In this document: positions 25,857-34,574 of the stretch, one piece after another
Layout: each line of letters opens with the position of its first letter
How positions within the stretch are numbered: position 1 is the first letter of the stretch
From: Legionella quinlivanii
GTDB taxonomy: Bacteria; Pseudomonadota; Gammaproteobacteria; Legionellales; Legionellaceae
Assembly (NCBI RefSeq): GCF_003265995.1
Contig: NZ_MVJN01000004.1
Location: 186,001 to 250,000 of the forward strand
Length of the DNA stretch: 64,000 nt
Direction of reading: 5' to 3'
Program-made: the position numbers and the translations under genes
Notes under the pieces: generated by a model
The model's database searches: none
The model's input: the letters and a program-made list of their open reading frames with translations, nothing else
Told to the model about the DNA's origin: nothing

Positions 25857-27074
25857 TTATGAGTAACTTCGTTTAAAATTGGGAGATTCTCCTGGTGAAT
25901 TTTCAACATATAAAGGATCTAAAATGATGGCAGTATTATTTCCATTTAACAAAAAATTCTTGGCCTCTAAGAGCTCTTTAAATTGTTGTTCAGCACCTGG
26001 GCTTGGATTTTTATCTGGATGGTGGGTTCTCGCCAAATGCCGAAAAGCTTTTTCAATCTCTTTAGGCGTTGATTCTTGAGAAAGGTTTAATCGCTGAAAA
26101 AAAACAAATCGCTTTTGTTTAGCAAAAGAGAAAGAATTTTCTTCTTTATTTAAAGCTAAGGTTTTTGAAGCGTCTTGGGATATTGTTATGGTAGTCAGAT
26201 AACCTATTATTTTATCAACGAAATGAGATATTGCGACATTATTTTCATAATTGCCTTCTAACTTCTCTGCAAAAATTTTGTCAACTTTTTCAATAACTAT
26301 ATTGATATAATGCTGAGCTTTAGTCGGTGAAAGTAAGTTTAAAGCCCTGGTGTTTGTTATAGCCCAATGGACAAAAACTTTGATTTTTCCTTCAAGGAGG
26401 AAATCATCTTGTAATGCTGCAAGCGATAATGAGCGGCGAGTAATGGGATTATTTTTATTAGTCTGTAGCCAATTTGTTAAAGCAGTACGATTAAATCTGT
26501 CTGGCGTGTCTGTGGTAAATACAGGTGTTTTATCAATAAGACATCTTGTGATTGGGCATAGATAGTGCTTAGGAATCAATTCAACAGGAAAGCCTGCACT
26601 TTCTAAAAGATCATGAAACTGATAGGTAACGGATAATGGAGTCTCGGCCCAATAACGCTGTATTGCCAGCCCAATTTCTTCCTGATTGTCTGGAGTGTTA
26701 ACTCTACGTGCTCTAAGCTGATGTTCCAAGGGCGGTTGCACTCCGACTCTTGAAGCACTTGCCACAAGTAAAATGATAACGGTAGTATTCATATAAAATC
26801 TAGATAAGAGAAACCTGGATCCAAACTCAAATATTCTATTTAAAAAGGGATTTTCTATCCAGTTTTCCATCGTCAATAAGAACAATTGATAAAATAGATA
26901 GCGAAACAGGTCGTTCCTTATTGTTGCATTACGAAACACTAACTGCAGTCGACTTGGGTCATTCAAATATTCTCTTAGTAAACTAATCATTGTAGTTGCA
27001 ACAAGAAGTATTAACCAAAATAAAGCCTGAGCATAAATAAGGAGATGCTTGAGAAATCTATACATAATGTTCAT
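25857..27074 (-). CDS. Membrane-anchored U-box and J-domain fusion, candidate E3 ubiquitin ligase effector
   Basis: 405 residues. Hydrophobic helices at about 8-30 and 95-108 could anchor the N-terminus. Residues 167-222 form a U-box: PKHYLCPITRCLIDKTPV, then FNRTALTNWL and NPITRRSLS, the signature seen in eukaryotic U-box E3 ligases and in Legionella LubX. Residues 326-377 form a J-domain with an intact HPD (352-354). J-domains recruit and activate Hsp70; U-boxes recruit E2 enzymes. A U-box with an Hsp70-contacting module recalls host CHIP, where TPR repeats do the contacting, so chaperone-linked ubiquitination of host proteins is a reasonable inference. A purely bacterial J-protein is unlikely given the U-box. 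ATG 27074 follows AAGG at short spacing; ATG 27065 is an alternative. Confidence 0.82.
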   Translation of the reverse strand: MNIMYRFLKHLLIYAQALFWLILLVATTMISLLREYLNDPSRLQLVFRNATIRNDLFRYLFYQLFLLTMENWIENPFLNRIFEFGSRFLLSRFYMNTTVIILLVASASRVGVQPPLEHQLRARRVNTPDNQEEIGLAIQRYWAETPLSVTYQFHDLLESAGFPVELIPKHYLCPITRCLIDKTPVFTTDTPDRFNRTALTNWLQTNKNNPITRRSLSLAALQDDFLLEGKIKVFVHWAITNTRALNLLSPTKAQHYINIVIEKVDKIFAEKLEGNYENNVAISHFVDKIIGYLTTITISQDASKTLALNKEENSFSFAKQKRFVFFQRLNLSQESTPKEIEKAFRHLARTHHPDKNPSPGAEQQFKELLEAKNFLLNGNNTAIILDPLYVENSPGESPNFKRSYS

Positions 27075-27358
27075 AACCTTTTTTTCTATTCATTGCTTCC
27101 ATACTAATATGGCTAGCTAAATGCCGAAATTGCTCTGTAACGAATAGATGACAAAGCTACGTAGTCTCATTTAAAGGTTGTAACAAACGCGTCTGCCATA
27201 CCGTTTCTTTCAGGACTATATGCTGGTGTTGATACCACTTCAGATGACAATCCTTCATGGCGTATTCCTTTTGTTGATTTTGTTCTCCCGAAACTTTCAA
27301 CGGAATACGCCTGCTAATTTATTTTTCCATCCACCAGAGACGAGCATAACTCTGCATT

Positions 27359-28693
27359 TTAGTTACAACCATAACTTTGCTCAATACGAGTTGATGGTTT
27401 AACTGAGTCATCATGCCGTGTAAAAAGAGTAATTCCTCTTTTTAAAGAAAGCTGTTTGAAAGTTGGCGTGCTTCCGAAGCTCGAAGCTAATCCCTTTTGA
27501 AGTAAAAGTAATAAATCATTTTCCAAATCATTCCGTTGACGAGTCTTGGGCAAACGTTGATTTATATCTTCTATTAAAGTTAGCGTGTCACGCTGACTAT
27601 CACCATATCCTTCTATTTTTTTCATAATAGTATCATAAACTAATTGTACCAGCCCCGTATCGTTAACTGGATTTACCTGCCAAACCTGGTTTTTTTCATC
27701 GACTATACTGACAGCATTAGGATCAGTTATGCTATGGTCTGCTAATGTGATAGTGGGAAACAAATCAAGAAATTTGCACAAAAACTCTAACTTCTTTTCA
27801 TTCCAAAAAAGTTTCCTCTGATTAGCAGGAACGAGATCGGCTTGCCGCTTTTCTTTAATTTCAACTGACAAGTAATTGACTACCTCAGGATCATTTAACG
27901 ATTCCTTATCGAAATACAAACCTAAACTTGCTATTTTCTGCGCGTCAAAAAATAAAAAAGCGAATTCTTCTTTATTTTTTAAATGAACTATTACGTTTTC
28001 TATTTCATTTTGTACAGGTAAAAAACAAGTCTTATTTCCAAGATGAAAAATAAATCGACTATTAGATTTTTTACTTCCTCTATTTAAGTGAATAAAGTCT
28101 ATTTCCCTAGATAGCTCGTTAAACTTAGGAAATAAGAATCTTTCTTCATCTAAAGGGGATAAATACTTCCAACTCTGCAAAAGCTGTTTGCAATTCAAAA
28201 ATTCTGTATATTCTTGAGCAATTTCTTTTACTGTTTTACTGTTTTCAACCAATATTTCCGTGTTATCATCAAGAATAAGGGTAACCTTATATATTGGGGG
28301 TTTAAATGGAAAAGGAGATCCAATTTTAACCTCTTTTATTCTTTTTTCAGTAATAATGGATTTGAAAAAGGCTTCTTTCTTTGTGAAATGTTGGAGCCAT
28401 TTATCTTCAAGGTATTTAGAGATTAAAAGAGGAGCTATACGTTTAATCTCTTTAAATGTTTCTTCACTTAATAGTTCACCATACGAGTCTAACAAGTCAA
28501 GTAATATAATTTCTCTTTTAGCTGTTTCATTATTAAAAAAATGCTTAAAAAATCTCTCATCGATATCAACTTGATGACGCGAACCATCACGCATATGAAA
28601 TGTTGCAAATCGATAATGAAACAAACCATTTCTTTTATCATCGATGATGATATTAATAAAAGATATATCTTCTTTTTTTAACTCAATTTTCAT
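27359..28693 (-). CDS. Hypothetical protein, candidate effector
   Basis: 444 residues from ATG 28693, with GAGG six bases upstream; an in-frame TTG at 28708 is less likely. The protein is soluble and Lys/Glu-rich, mixing helices with two similar beta-rich segments (FHYRFATFHMRDGSRHQVDI near 30-50 and KVTLILDDNTEILVENSKTV near 140-160). These could be repeats of one small domain. There are no membrane helices, signal peptide or catalytic motif. It lies on the same strand as the U-box gene, 284 bases upstream of it. Not recognised; effector status rests on context only. Confidence 0.65.
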   Translation of the reverse strand: MKIELKKEDISFINIIIDDKRNGLFHYRFATFHMRDGSRHQVDIDERFFKHFFNNETAKREIILLDLLDSYGELLSEETFKEIKRIAPLLISKYLEDKWLQHFTKKEAFFKSIITEKRIKEVKIGSPFPFKPPIYKVTLILDDNTEILVENSKTVKEIAQEYTEFLNCKQLLQSWKYLSPLDEERFLFPKFNELSREIDFIHLNRGSKKSNSRFIFHLGNKTCFLPVQNEIENVIVHLKNKEEFAFLFFDAQKIASLGLYFDKESLNDPEVVNYLSVEIKEKRQADLVPANQRKLFWNEKKLEFLCKFLDLFPTITLADHSITDPNAVSIVDEKNQVWQVNPVNDTGLVQLVYDTIMKKIEGYGDSQRDTLTLIEDINQRLPKTRQRNDLENDLLLLLQKGLASSFGSTPTFKQLSLKRGITLFTRHDDSVKPSTRIEQSYGCN

Positions 28694-28708
28694 TAAAAAC
28701 CTCAACAA

Positions 28709-29240
28709 GATTTATAACAACTTAAACATTACAGATCAAACTGAAAATACACCCACCAAAGCTTTGGAATACGGTGTTGAAATTTTATGATCTTTTCCCA
28801 TTATAATTTAAATATAAATTTTAAATGATTATAGAAAACTATACATTTTTAGGATGTGGTTCTTTTTTAAGTTAAAAAAAGTTGATTAATATAGTAATGT
28901 CTTGAATAAAAATGATACCGCTTTACCCTCCCAACACTTGACAAGGTTCGAGGCGCGAACCATTCCCCCATTCCTTTATGGGTAATGCTAGACTTTTCGG
29001 GAGGTTTCCCTCTGATACCTTAAGATCTGTTATAATGCGGCAAATCCAATAAATTATTTAGGCAAAATGATGGAGGATTATGATAATGGTGATTTTGGTT
29101 ATAAGCCTTTCCTCAGAAAATAAACTCGAGATGAATTCACAGAAACTCACTCCTGAACTGGGTGGAATGGAGTGATGCAAATAGTGAATTTTATTATTTA
29201 AATTTGTACTTTCATTATTCAAGAAACTGTTAGCCTCCTT
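28709..29240. other. Non-coding gap upstream of the LuxR-type gene
   Basis: 532 bases, strongly AT-rich on the left. The only ordered part is a three-stem fold at 28926-29004. It should contain promoters for the divergent genes at 28693 and 29241. TATAAT occurs near 29031. Confidence 0.4.
28926..29004. ncRNA. Possible structured RNA element (three-stem fold)
   Basis: The closing stem CCTCCC (28927-28932) pairs with GGGAGG (28999-29004). Inside are two perfect hairpins: GGTTCG-AGGCG-CGAACC (28945-28961) and CCCAT-N6-ATGGG (28967-28982). It is much more GC-rich than the flanks. It is tRNA-sized but lacks tRNA hallmarks, and could equally be a decayed repeat. Confidence 0.25.
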
Positions 29241-30047
29241 ATGAATCATAATAGAAAAATTCAGTTGCACCCTACATTGAATTTTGTAGAGGATATTCAG
29301 GTCATTTGTAGACCATTACAGATGCTGGGCATTACTTACTTTGCGCATGTTAAAGTTATTGGGAGTAAATTTTCCGCCATCAGTAATAATCCAGCACTTA
29401 TTGAACATTATCTACAGCAACATTATTACAATGTTGATATTCATACCGCGAATTCAACATATTTAGGTCCGTATGTGTTGTGGGATGGCATTACTCGCTA
29501 TGGTTTAAGTGAGAAAATGCATATTGAAGCAGGTCAATTTGGGGTATTACATACTTTTTCTATAATAGAAAAAGAAGACCATGTTTATCAATTTTTCCAC
29601 TTCGCTACTAATAAGCCAGGCACGGCAATTAATCAGATTTATTTAAGCCAATTAGATTTTTTAAAATTATTTATACTTTATTTTAAAGATACAATGAAAT
29701 CTAGCAGACACTTGAACAGAGCCTATGAACTAGAATTCACCTTAAATAAAGACGCGCAAGGTTTTTCATTTAATGAAGAAGATTATAAACTCATTACACC
29801 TGATTTTGTTTTAAAGAAATTTGATTTACCGGAATGCACCAAACCTTTAACGAAACGTGAAATCAGTATCCTAAAAGAATTGCACTCAGGCAATACTATT
29901 AGTCAAATCGCTCACATTAATAATATTGCTGAAATTACGGTGAATAAAACTATTGCCAACATTAAAGAGAAAACAAATTGCAAGACACATTTTCAATTAG
30001 GTGAGTTCTTCGCCCGTCATTTTGAAGCGGTTAATATGATTAAATAA
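29241..30047 (+). CDS. LuxR family transcriptional regulator
   Basis: 268 residues. The C-terminal 60 residues form a LuxR/FixJ helix-turn-helix (PLTKREISILKELHSGNTIS, QIAHINNIAEITVNKTIANI). The N-terminal 170 residues resemble the autoinducer-binding-like PAS fold seen in Legionella LuxR orphans (LpnR type). No synthase gene is adjacent, so it is an orphan receptor or responds to another ligand. ATG 29241 is chosen as the first start; the upstream CCTCC is not a ribosome-binding site on this strand. Targets are unknown; the neighbouring effector candidates are possible. Confidence 0.88.
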   Translation: MNHNRKIQLHPTLNFVEDIQVICRPLQMLGITYFAHVKVIGSKFSAISNNPALIEHYLQQHYYNVDIHTANSTYLGPYVLWDGITRYGLSEKMHIEAGQFGVLHTFSIIEKEDHVYQFFHFATNKPGTAINQIYLSQLDFLKLFILYFKDTMKSSRHLNRAYELEFTLNKDAQGFSFNEEDYKLITPDFVLKKFDLPECTKPLTKREISILKELHSGNTISQIAHINNIAEITVNKTIANIKEKTNCKTHFQLGEFFARHFEAVNMIK

Positions 30048-30087
30048 ACTTGATCTTAATCAGCCGATAACGAGAGTCTTCATCAAA

Positions 30088-30199
30088 CTGTGTCATGCCA
30101 TGTCATCTCGAACGCAGTGAGAGATCTCCGAATGCTGGCACAAACCAGGATTTGGGAGATCTCTCACTGCGTTCGAGATGACGGTGGGCCTGTGAGTAA
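30088..30199. repeat. Hairpin repeat family B, copy 1
   Basis: Arms GTCATCTCGAACGCAGTGAG and CTCACTGCGTTCGAGATGAC enclose a loop of about 28 bases. The flanks are CTGTGTCATGCCA on the left and GGGCCTGTGAGTA on the right. A second copy lies at 61751-61860 with the same flanks but a reverse-complemented loop. Confidence 0.88.
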
Positions 30200-30344
30200 G
30201 GACATAGTTTTACAAAAACCAATATAACTTATGGCCAACTGTTCTGCCAACTCATCAGGTATAATTGCGGTCCAACTCATAACGGCTTAATTGTATGGCG
30301 AACAGAAGAAACGTTTAAATTCTGAAAAAATGCGTCCTCATCTC

Positions 30345-32921
30345 TCAGGATATTGAAAACCTTCTCTCTTCATCTGAATCAAGCTTTTCAACATGAGTGA
30401 CTTGTTGCAAACACGGCTTTAGTTTCAAAAAAATCTCTGTAAACAATTTGATGTAGAAGCCTTCCAGACTTAAGTTATTACTATCGGTCATTACTCCTTG
30501 AACATTACAAAGGATTAAACAACTTGCCGAATCGATTACCTGATTGCGCTTTTCTGAAGAGTGAAGCGCTTTTTGCAGGTTTTGATAAAGGCTGGGGCCT
30601 AAATCCAAGTCAACTTCAGTTTTTGAAGCGATTGCAACCAGGGCCTTTAGTGTGGAAATATAAAGAGAAATGTCATTTCCCATAAGGTTTTGGCTTAGAT
30701 GTTTAACGGCCTGCTCTGTTTGTTCTGGATCCAGTATTGGTAAAAGTCGAGTAAGATACAATGCAAAAAGGATAGAAGAGCGTATATTGGTTTCTTTTGA
30801 ATTCTCAATTTCCGTCATAATTTTTTCTAAGTCTGGCTCTCTTAATAAGGGCGCCAATAAACCCAGGACCAGGGGTGATAGTAGAGAATGCTCATAATTT
30901 GTAGGCTCTTTTTCTTTGTTGATAGCTATTAAAATCAATTCTGCTATTTGATGACTATTTAACTTTCGTACCATAATTGATAAGCATATTGCTAATTTAT
31001 TAGTGTAATCATGATTCAACATATCCATTAATTGAATACATAACTGAAAAGAATTGTGCCTATCAAAACGAGGAGCCATATTTATAATGCATTTCCAGGC
31101 ACTCAAACGAAGTTTGCTTAGCATAGAGAAATCATATTCAGGATATGTCCATTCCTCTTTCAATTTACTGGGAAGTTTACTGACAAAGTCCATGCCTTGA
31201 TCAAGGCTTAAACTTGCGCTGAAAGCATCCAGACATGATATGACCTCAGCCGTGGGAGCCTCATTTAGCATGCTCTCCAGTTCCTGTACCAAAAATGCAT
31301 TTTGTTCTTTAAAGCCAGATGAAAATCGAAGGATGCATTTTAGTATTTGTTCCAGGATTAACTTATCTGAATGCTTTATATTGTTAATTAAAAATTGACT
31401 TATGTCGGCCCACAGAGGATCTTGGATTAGTTCTGCAGGCATTGCTTTTAAACAGAGCAAGACGGGGAATAAAACCTTTGAATCCGTTAGTAAAAGGCTC
31501 AATTTAGGTACAAATACTTGCCATGTTGTTGAGTTCATTTGGGGCAAGCAATCAGCTAACGTTAATAATGAACCATAGCACAACGTTGGCATATCAATTG
31601 TTTCAATTAGCTTGGGAACCAACTGCTCCATGTTTTCAGCGCTTAACACAGAAGATAGACGGCGTAAATTCTCGGCAAATTTGGCATCAGGCAGATTATT
31701 TAGATGCTGTTCTATGCTTTTAAATAATCTTGTTTGATCCGACCTGTCAAGATGATCAGCCATTTGAATGATTCTGTCGGCAGCCAGTTCTTCATGTGTC
31801 TGCGTGGCTAAACACTTTGCTATTGTTTGCATTAATTCGAATAATAAATCACTGGGCAAATAACCGGCCAATACATCCACTCCCAGCAGTGTATCCCTAA
31901 TGACCCATGTATCAGGATGGCTTGAATCCTTTAACCTAGCAGCTATAAGTGAAATTAATTCTTTTTGCTGTAACCTGGACATACTGGCTGAAAATGAGCA
32001 TATGCAGCGAGTTGCAATAGTAAGCTCAGTGCCTCTGAGAGGCTCTTTCATTTTTATAAAAAGTCTGGAAATGATGCTTTGAACATTGGAGGAAGTTAAT
32101 AATGATTTGCAAGCTTGCAAACATTTAAAGGCAACGCTGGAACTCTCTAACTGCTCCAGGATTTCCAGACAAAATTTTAATTGTTCTGTTGCACTGAGTC
32201 TTAGGATAAAAGTTTTAAAACACTTGATGGCTTCATCTTCAACAGAGGAGCCTGAAGATAATGCTTTCATCAGGGTTGATTTAAATGAAATTAATGTATC
32301 CTCATTCAGCTTCAATGCAAGAAAATTCAAATAACGTAAGTCCATTGTGCGTATCGTTGAATTTGTTTCATTTAGCTTGTTAGAAACGATAAGTATAATT
32401 TCGGCGAGTTGCTCAGGGTTAAGACAGAAAAAAAAGGCAGGGAGATATTCATCGTTTGAACCTTCCCGGATTTTATTCTTTAATTCTGCAAAAAAAGGCT
32501 CATCAATTTCAAATTTAACATCATAAAGAGCCGCAAGCACAATCATAGCTAATAAACGATATAAGCTAGACACATTACTCTTCTTGATTAAAGTTAACAA
32601 TTTAGAGGCAAATGTTTTTTTATAACGAGCAGAGATTAGGTGGGTAATCTGAGCAGGTTGGGCAGCCCATTGTTTTAATAGATTGGTTTGAATTCTGGTA
32701 GATTGAAAATCGTTTCTTGAAAATAAAGTTAATACAGAGTGAATCCAGTGATTTGAGCTAAACATTCGAAAATTTAGAAGTTTTGGAGCAGAAGACCGTC
32801 TTAAAAGAGGTGGAAAAATCGAAGGCTGTAATTCCGAAAAAGGTTTTTTCATAAGAGCAAAATAATCAACAAAAAGCGTCATTATAGATTGGCATGATAA
32901 ATTTGCAAATAGAGAGATCAA
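30345..32921 (-). CDS. Large helical-repeat (HEAT/ARM-like) protein, candidate effector
   Basis: Up to 858 residues, almost entirely alpha-helical, with a pattern of paired helices every 40-50 residues (for example EQLAEIILIVSNKLNET, QLKFCLEILEQLESSS, EQLVPKLIETIDMPTL). This resembles HEAT or armadillo scaffolds used for protein binding. There is no signal peptide or catalytic motif. The C-terminus ends in a charged stretch (EKLDSDEERRFSIS), compatible with a Dot/Icm signal. The start is uncertain: TTG 32921, ATG 32882 and ATG 32852 (MKKPFSELQ) all lack good ribosome-binding sites. It stands alone between a family B repeat and an outer-membrane protein gene. Family membership is inferred from periodicity, not from a known motif. 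Confidence 0.68.
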   Translation of the reverse strand: MISLFANLSCQSIMTLFVDYFALMKKPFSELQPSIFPPLLRRSSAPKLLNFRMFSSNHWIHSVLTLFSRNDFQSTRIQTNLLKQWAAQPAQITHLISARYKKTFASKLLTLIKKSNVSSLYRLLAMIVLAALYDVKFEIDEPFFAELKNKIREGSNDEYLPAFFFCLNPEQLAEIILIVSNKLNETNSTIRTMDLRYLNFLALKLNEDTLISFKSTLMKALSSGSSVEDEAIKCFKTFILRLSATEQLKFCLEILEQLESSSVAFKCLQACKSLLTSSNVQSIISRLFIKMKEPLRGTELTIATRCICSFSASMSRLQQKELISLIAARLKDSSHPDTWVIRDTLLGVDVLAGYLPSDLLFELMQTIAKCLATQTHEELAADRIIQMADHLDRSDQTRLFKSIEQHLNNLPDAKFAENLRRLSSVLSAENMEQLVPKLIETIDMPTLCYGSLLTLADCLPQMNSTTWQVFVPKLSLLLTDSKVLFPVLLCLKAMPAELIQDPLWADISQFLINNIKHSDKLILEQILKCILRFSSGFKEQNAFLVQELESMLNEAPTAEVISCLDAFSASLSLDQGMDFVSKLPSKLKEEWTYPEYDFSMLSKLRLSAWKCIINMAPRFDRHNSFQLCIQLMDMLNHDYTNKLAICLSIMVRKLNSHQIAELILIAINKEKEPTNYEHSLLSPLVLGLLAPLLREPDLEKIMTEIENSKETNIRSSILFALYLTRLLPILDPEQTEQAVKHLSQNLMGNDISLYISTLKALVAIASKTEVDLDLGPSLYQNLQKALHSSEKRNQVIDSASCLILCNVQGVMTDSNNLSLEGFYIKLFTEIFLKLKPCLQQVTHVEKLDSDEERRFSIS

Positions 32922-33137
32922 GAAATGCTTGGTTAGGTGCTCGGAAAATGGTGTCCCTTTTGAAAGTTTATGATGCTAATTATTGTTATGCCAATCTACA
33001 AGTCAGTCCACACTATGTTAGCCAAAAAATTATAAATGTAAGACAATGCTCTTATATAACTTCACGCCATACTTATGAGTTATGATATGGTGACAGCACA
33101 TAGGCTTATCCACCTTGTCCTGAAAGCGAAGCTTTAA

Positions 33138-33170
33138 CCTCGAAGGCTTGGTACTAAAATGCCTTCGAGG
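33138..33170 (-). terminator. Hairpin downstream of the outer-membrane protein gene
   Basis: CCTCGAAGGC and GCCTTCGAGG form a perfect 10-bp stem around a 13-base loop, 12 bases past the stop of the minus-strand gene at 33183. No long T-run follows, so termination may be weak. Confidence 0.5.
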
Positions 33171-33182
33171 CGCCTGCGGAGG

Positions 33183-34034
33183 CTAAACCGTATAACGAAT
33201 ACCGATTGCGCCAAGATTATAATTTTGTGAATCTAACTCCACCAGCCAGGGGCTGGTAGCCGCATGTCCGGGGAAGACTGTTGAGCCAAAAGTATAATTG
33301 CTTGCTGCAAGGTGGAGCCATCGATATTCAGCAAAGATACTTGCGTGTTCACTAAATACGTAACTGGTTCCCACTTTAACCTGGCCGGCAAAAACGGATT
33401 CTTCGTCACTGGTATTGGCACTGTAATGATTGACGCCTGGCTCTGGAGGCGCTACCTGAATGGAGCGTGCGTGGTCAACCGATATTAATGCACCGCCGAT
33501 TCCTGCTCCGACATAAGGACGGAATTTACACTCGGCTGAATTGAAATTTAAAACGGCATTGGCCAGGAAGACACCCGCCTTCATAGGGTAACTAACCAGA
33601 AAGTCATGCTCCGGAAGTCGTGTTGTATTATTGTTTATTTCGTGACCAGTAAACTTGCTCTTGCCAAGATAATAGCCTTCAAGTTCAAAAGCAGGCACCA
33701 GGCCCCAGTTGGAATTAAAAGGATTTGATAGAATTTCAGCCCACTGATATCCGACCTGACCACCCAAAATACCAACCGAACGGCTATTCGATCTGCCGAA
33801 AGCATCGACTGCCAAAGGCCCACCAGCTGCTTCGTCAAAAAAAGCGGTTCCATATTGATAGATATCTGTCTTGGTTGAAGCACCGCCGCCGCCAAAAACA
33901 CCAAAATAAATAGTGTTAGGAACGGCAGTAACTACAGGGCCCATTGTTCCAGCATGCCCTGCTCCAGTCAAAGCGAGCATTAATCCTGTAAAAGGCAGAA
34001 AAAAATTAATGCTGCTTTTTCCTTTTAATTTCAT
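33183..34034 (-). CDS. Outer-membrane beta-barrel protein
   Basis: 283 residues, ATG 34034 with GGAG seven bases upstream. A signal peptide (FFLPFTGLMLALTGAGHAG) is followed by alternating amphipathic strands rich in Gly, Tyr and Phe. The C-terminus ends in a beta-signal-like strand (YNLGAIGIRYTV). Strand pairs such as FRPYVGAGIGGALISVD and VGTSYVFSEHASIFAEYRW are typical of 8-stranded OmpA/OmpX-like barrels. Role unknown; adhesin or porin are possibilities. Confidence 0.82.
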   Translation of the reverse strand: MKLKGKSSINFFLPFTGLMLALTGAGHAGTMGPVVTAVPNTIYFGVFGGGGASTKTDIYQYGTAFFDEAAGGPLAVDAFGRSNSRSVGILGGQVGYQWAEILSNPFNSNWGLVPAFELEGYYLGKSKFTGHEINNNTTRLPEHDFLVSYPMKAGVFLANAVLNFNSAECKFRPYVGAGIGGALISVDHARSIQVAPPEPGVNHYSANTSDEESVFAGQVKVGTSYVFSEHASIFAEYRWLHLAASNYTFGSTVFPGHAATSPWLVELDSQNYNLGAIGIRYTV

Positions 34035-34162
34035 TTAATTTCTCCATAAAAAAACTTAAATCATCTACCGTTATTTTGGGGTGATGACATCCTTGTGAAA
34101 CAAAACCTAGTCTGCTGGGCTTTTTTTTTAATGTCAATATGTGTCTGATTTACATTACTATC

Positions 34163-34498
34163 TTAGAATGGCTGCTTAAAAATGAAGTAAGCCGCCGCTA
34201 CCATACATAGCCCTGCACACAGAAAATTTAAGCCCAGCGGCTTTTGCATATAGAAATAGGAAAACAAAGCAAAAATACCGATAGTGATAATTTCCTGAAT
34301 CACTTTTAACTGCCCTAGATCAAACTCTCTAAACCCTATGCGATTGGCTGGAACTTGCAAGGTGTATTCAAAAAAAGCAATTCCCCAACTTATTAAAATG
34401 GCAACATAAAGGGGTTTATTATTAAGCGTTTTTAAATGACCATACCAGGCAAAGGTCATAAAAATATTGGATCCAATCAGTAAAAGTATTGTTCTCAT
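34163..34498 (-). CDS. DMT-like membrane protein, DUF486 family
   Basis: 111 residues with four membrane helices and the DUF486/COG3169 pattern (FMTFAWYGHLK near the start, AFFEYTLQVPANRIG in the middle, the latter strongly conserved in the family). ATG 34498 has AGGA at suitable spacing. These are small inner-membrane proteins of the drug/metabolite transporter type with no settled function. Confidence 0.9.
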   Translation of the reverse strand: MRTILLLIGSNIFMTFAWYGHLKTLNNKPLYVAILISWGIAFFEYTLQVPANRIGFREFDLGQLKVIQEIITIGIFALFSYFYMQKPLGLNFLCAGLCMVAAAYFIFKQPF

Positions 34499-34574
34499 TT
34501 TTCATAATCCTAATCAGACATCAGCTTGATACTTAGTGTCGCGATGATTTTGTCGGATCTTACCTATAAGATGA

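Noticed and set aside
28945-28961. T-arm-like hairpin GGTTCG...CGAACC suggesting a tRNA
   Set aside because: The surrounding 79 bases lack the conserved D-loop, anticodon arm and acceptor pairing of a tRNA.
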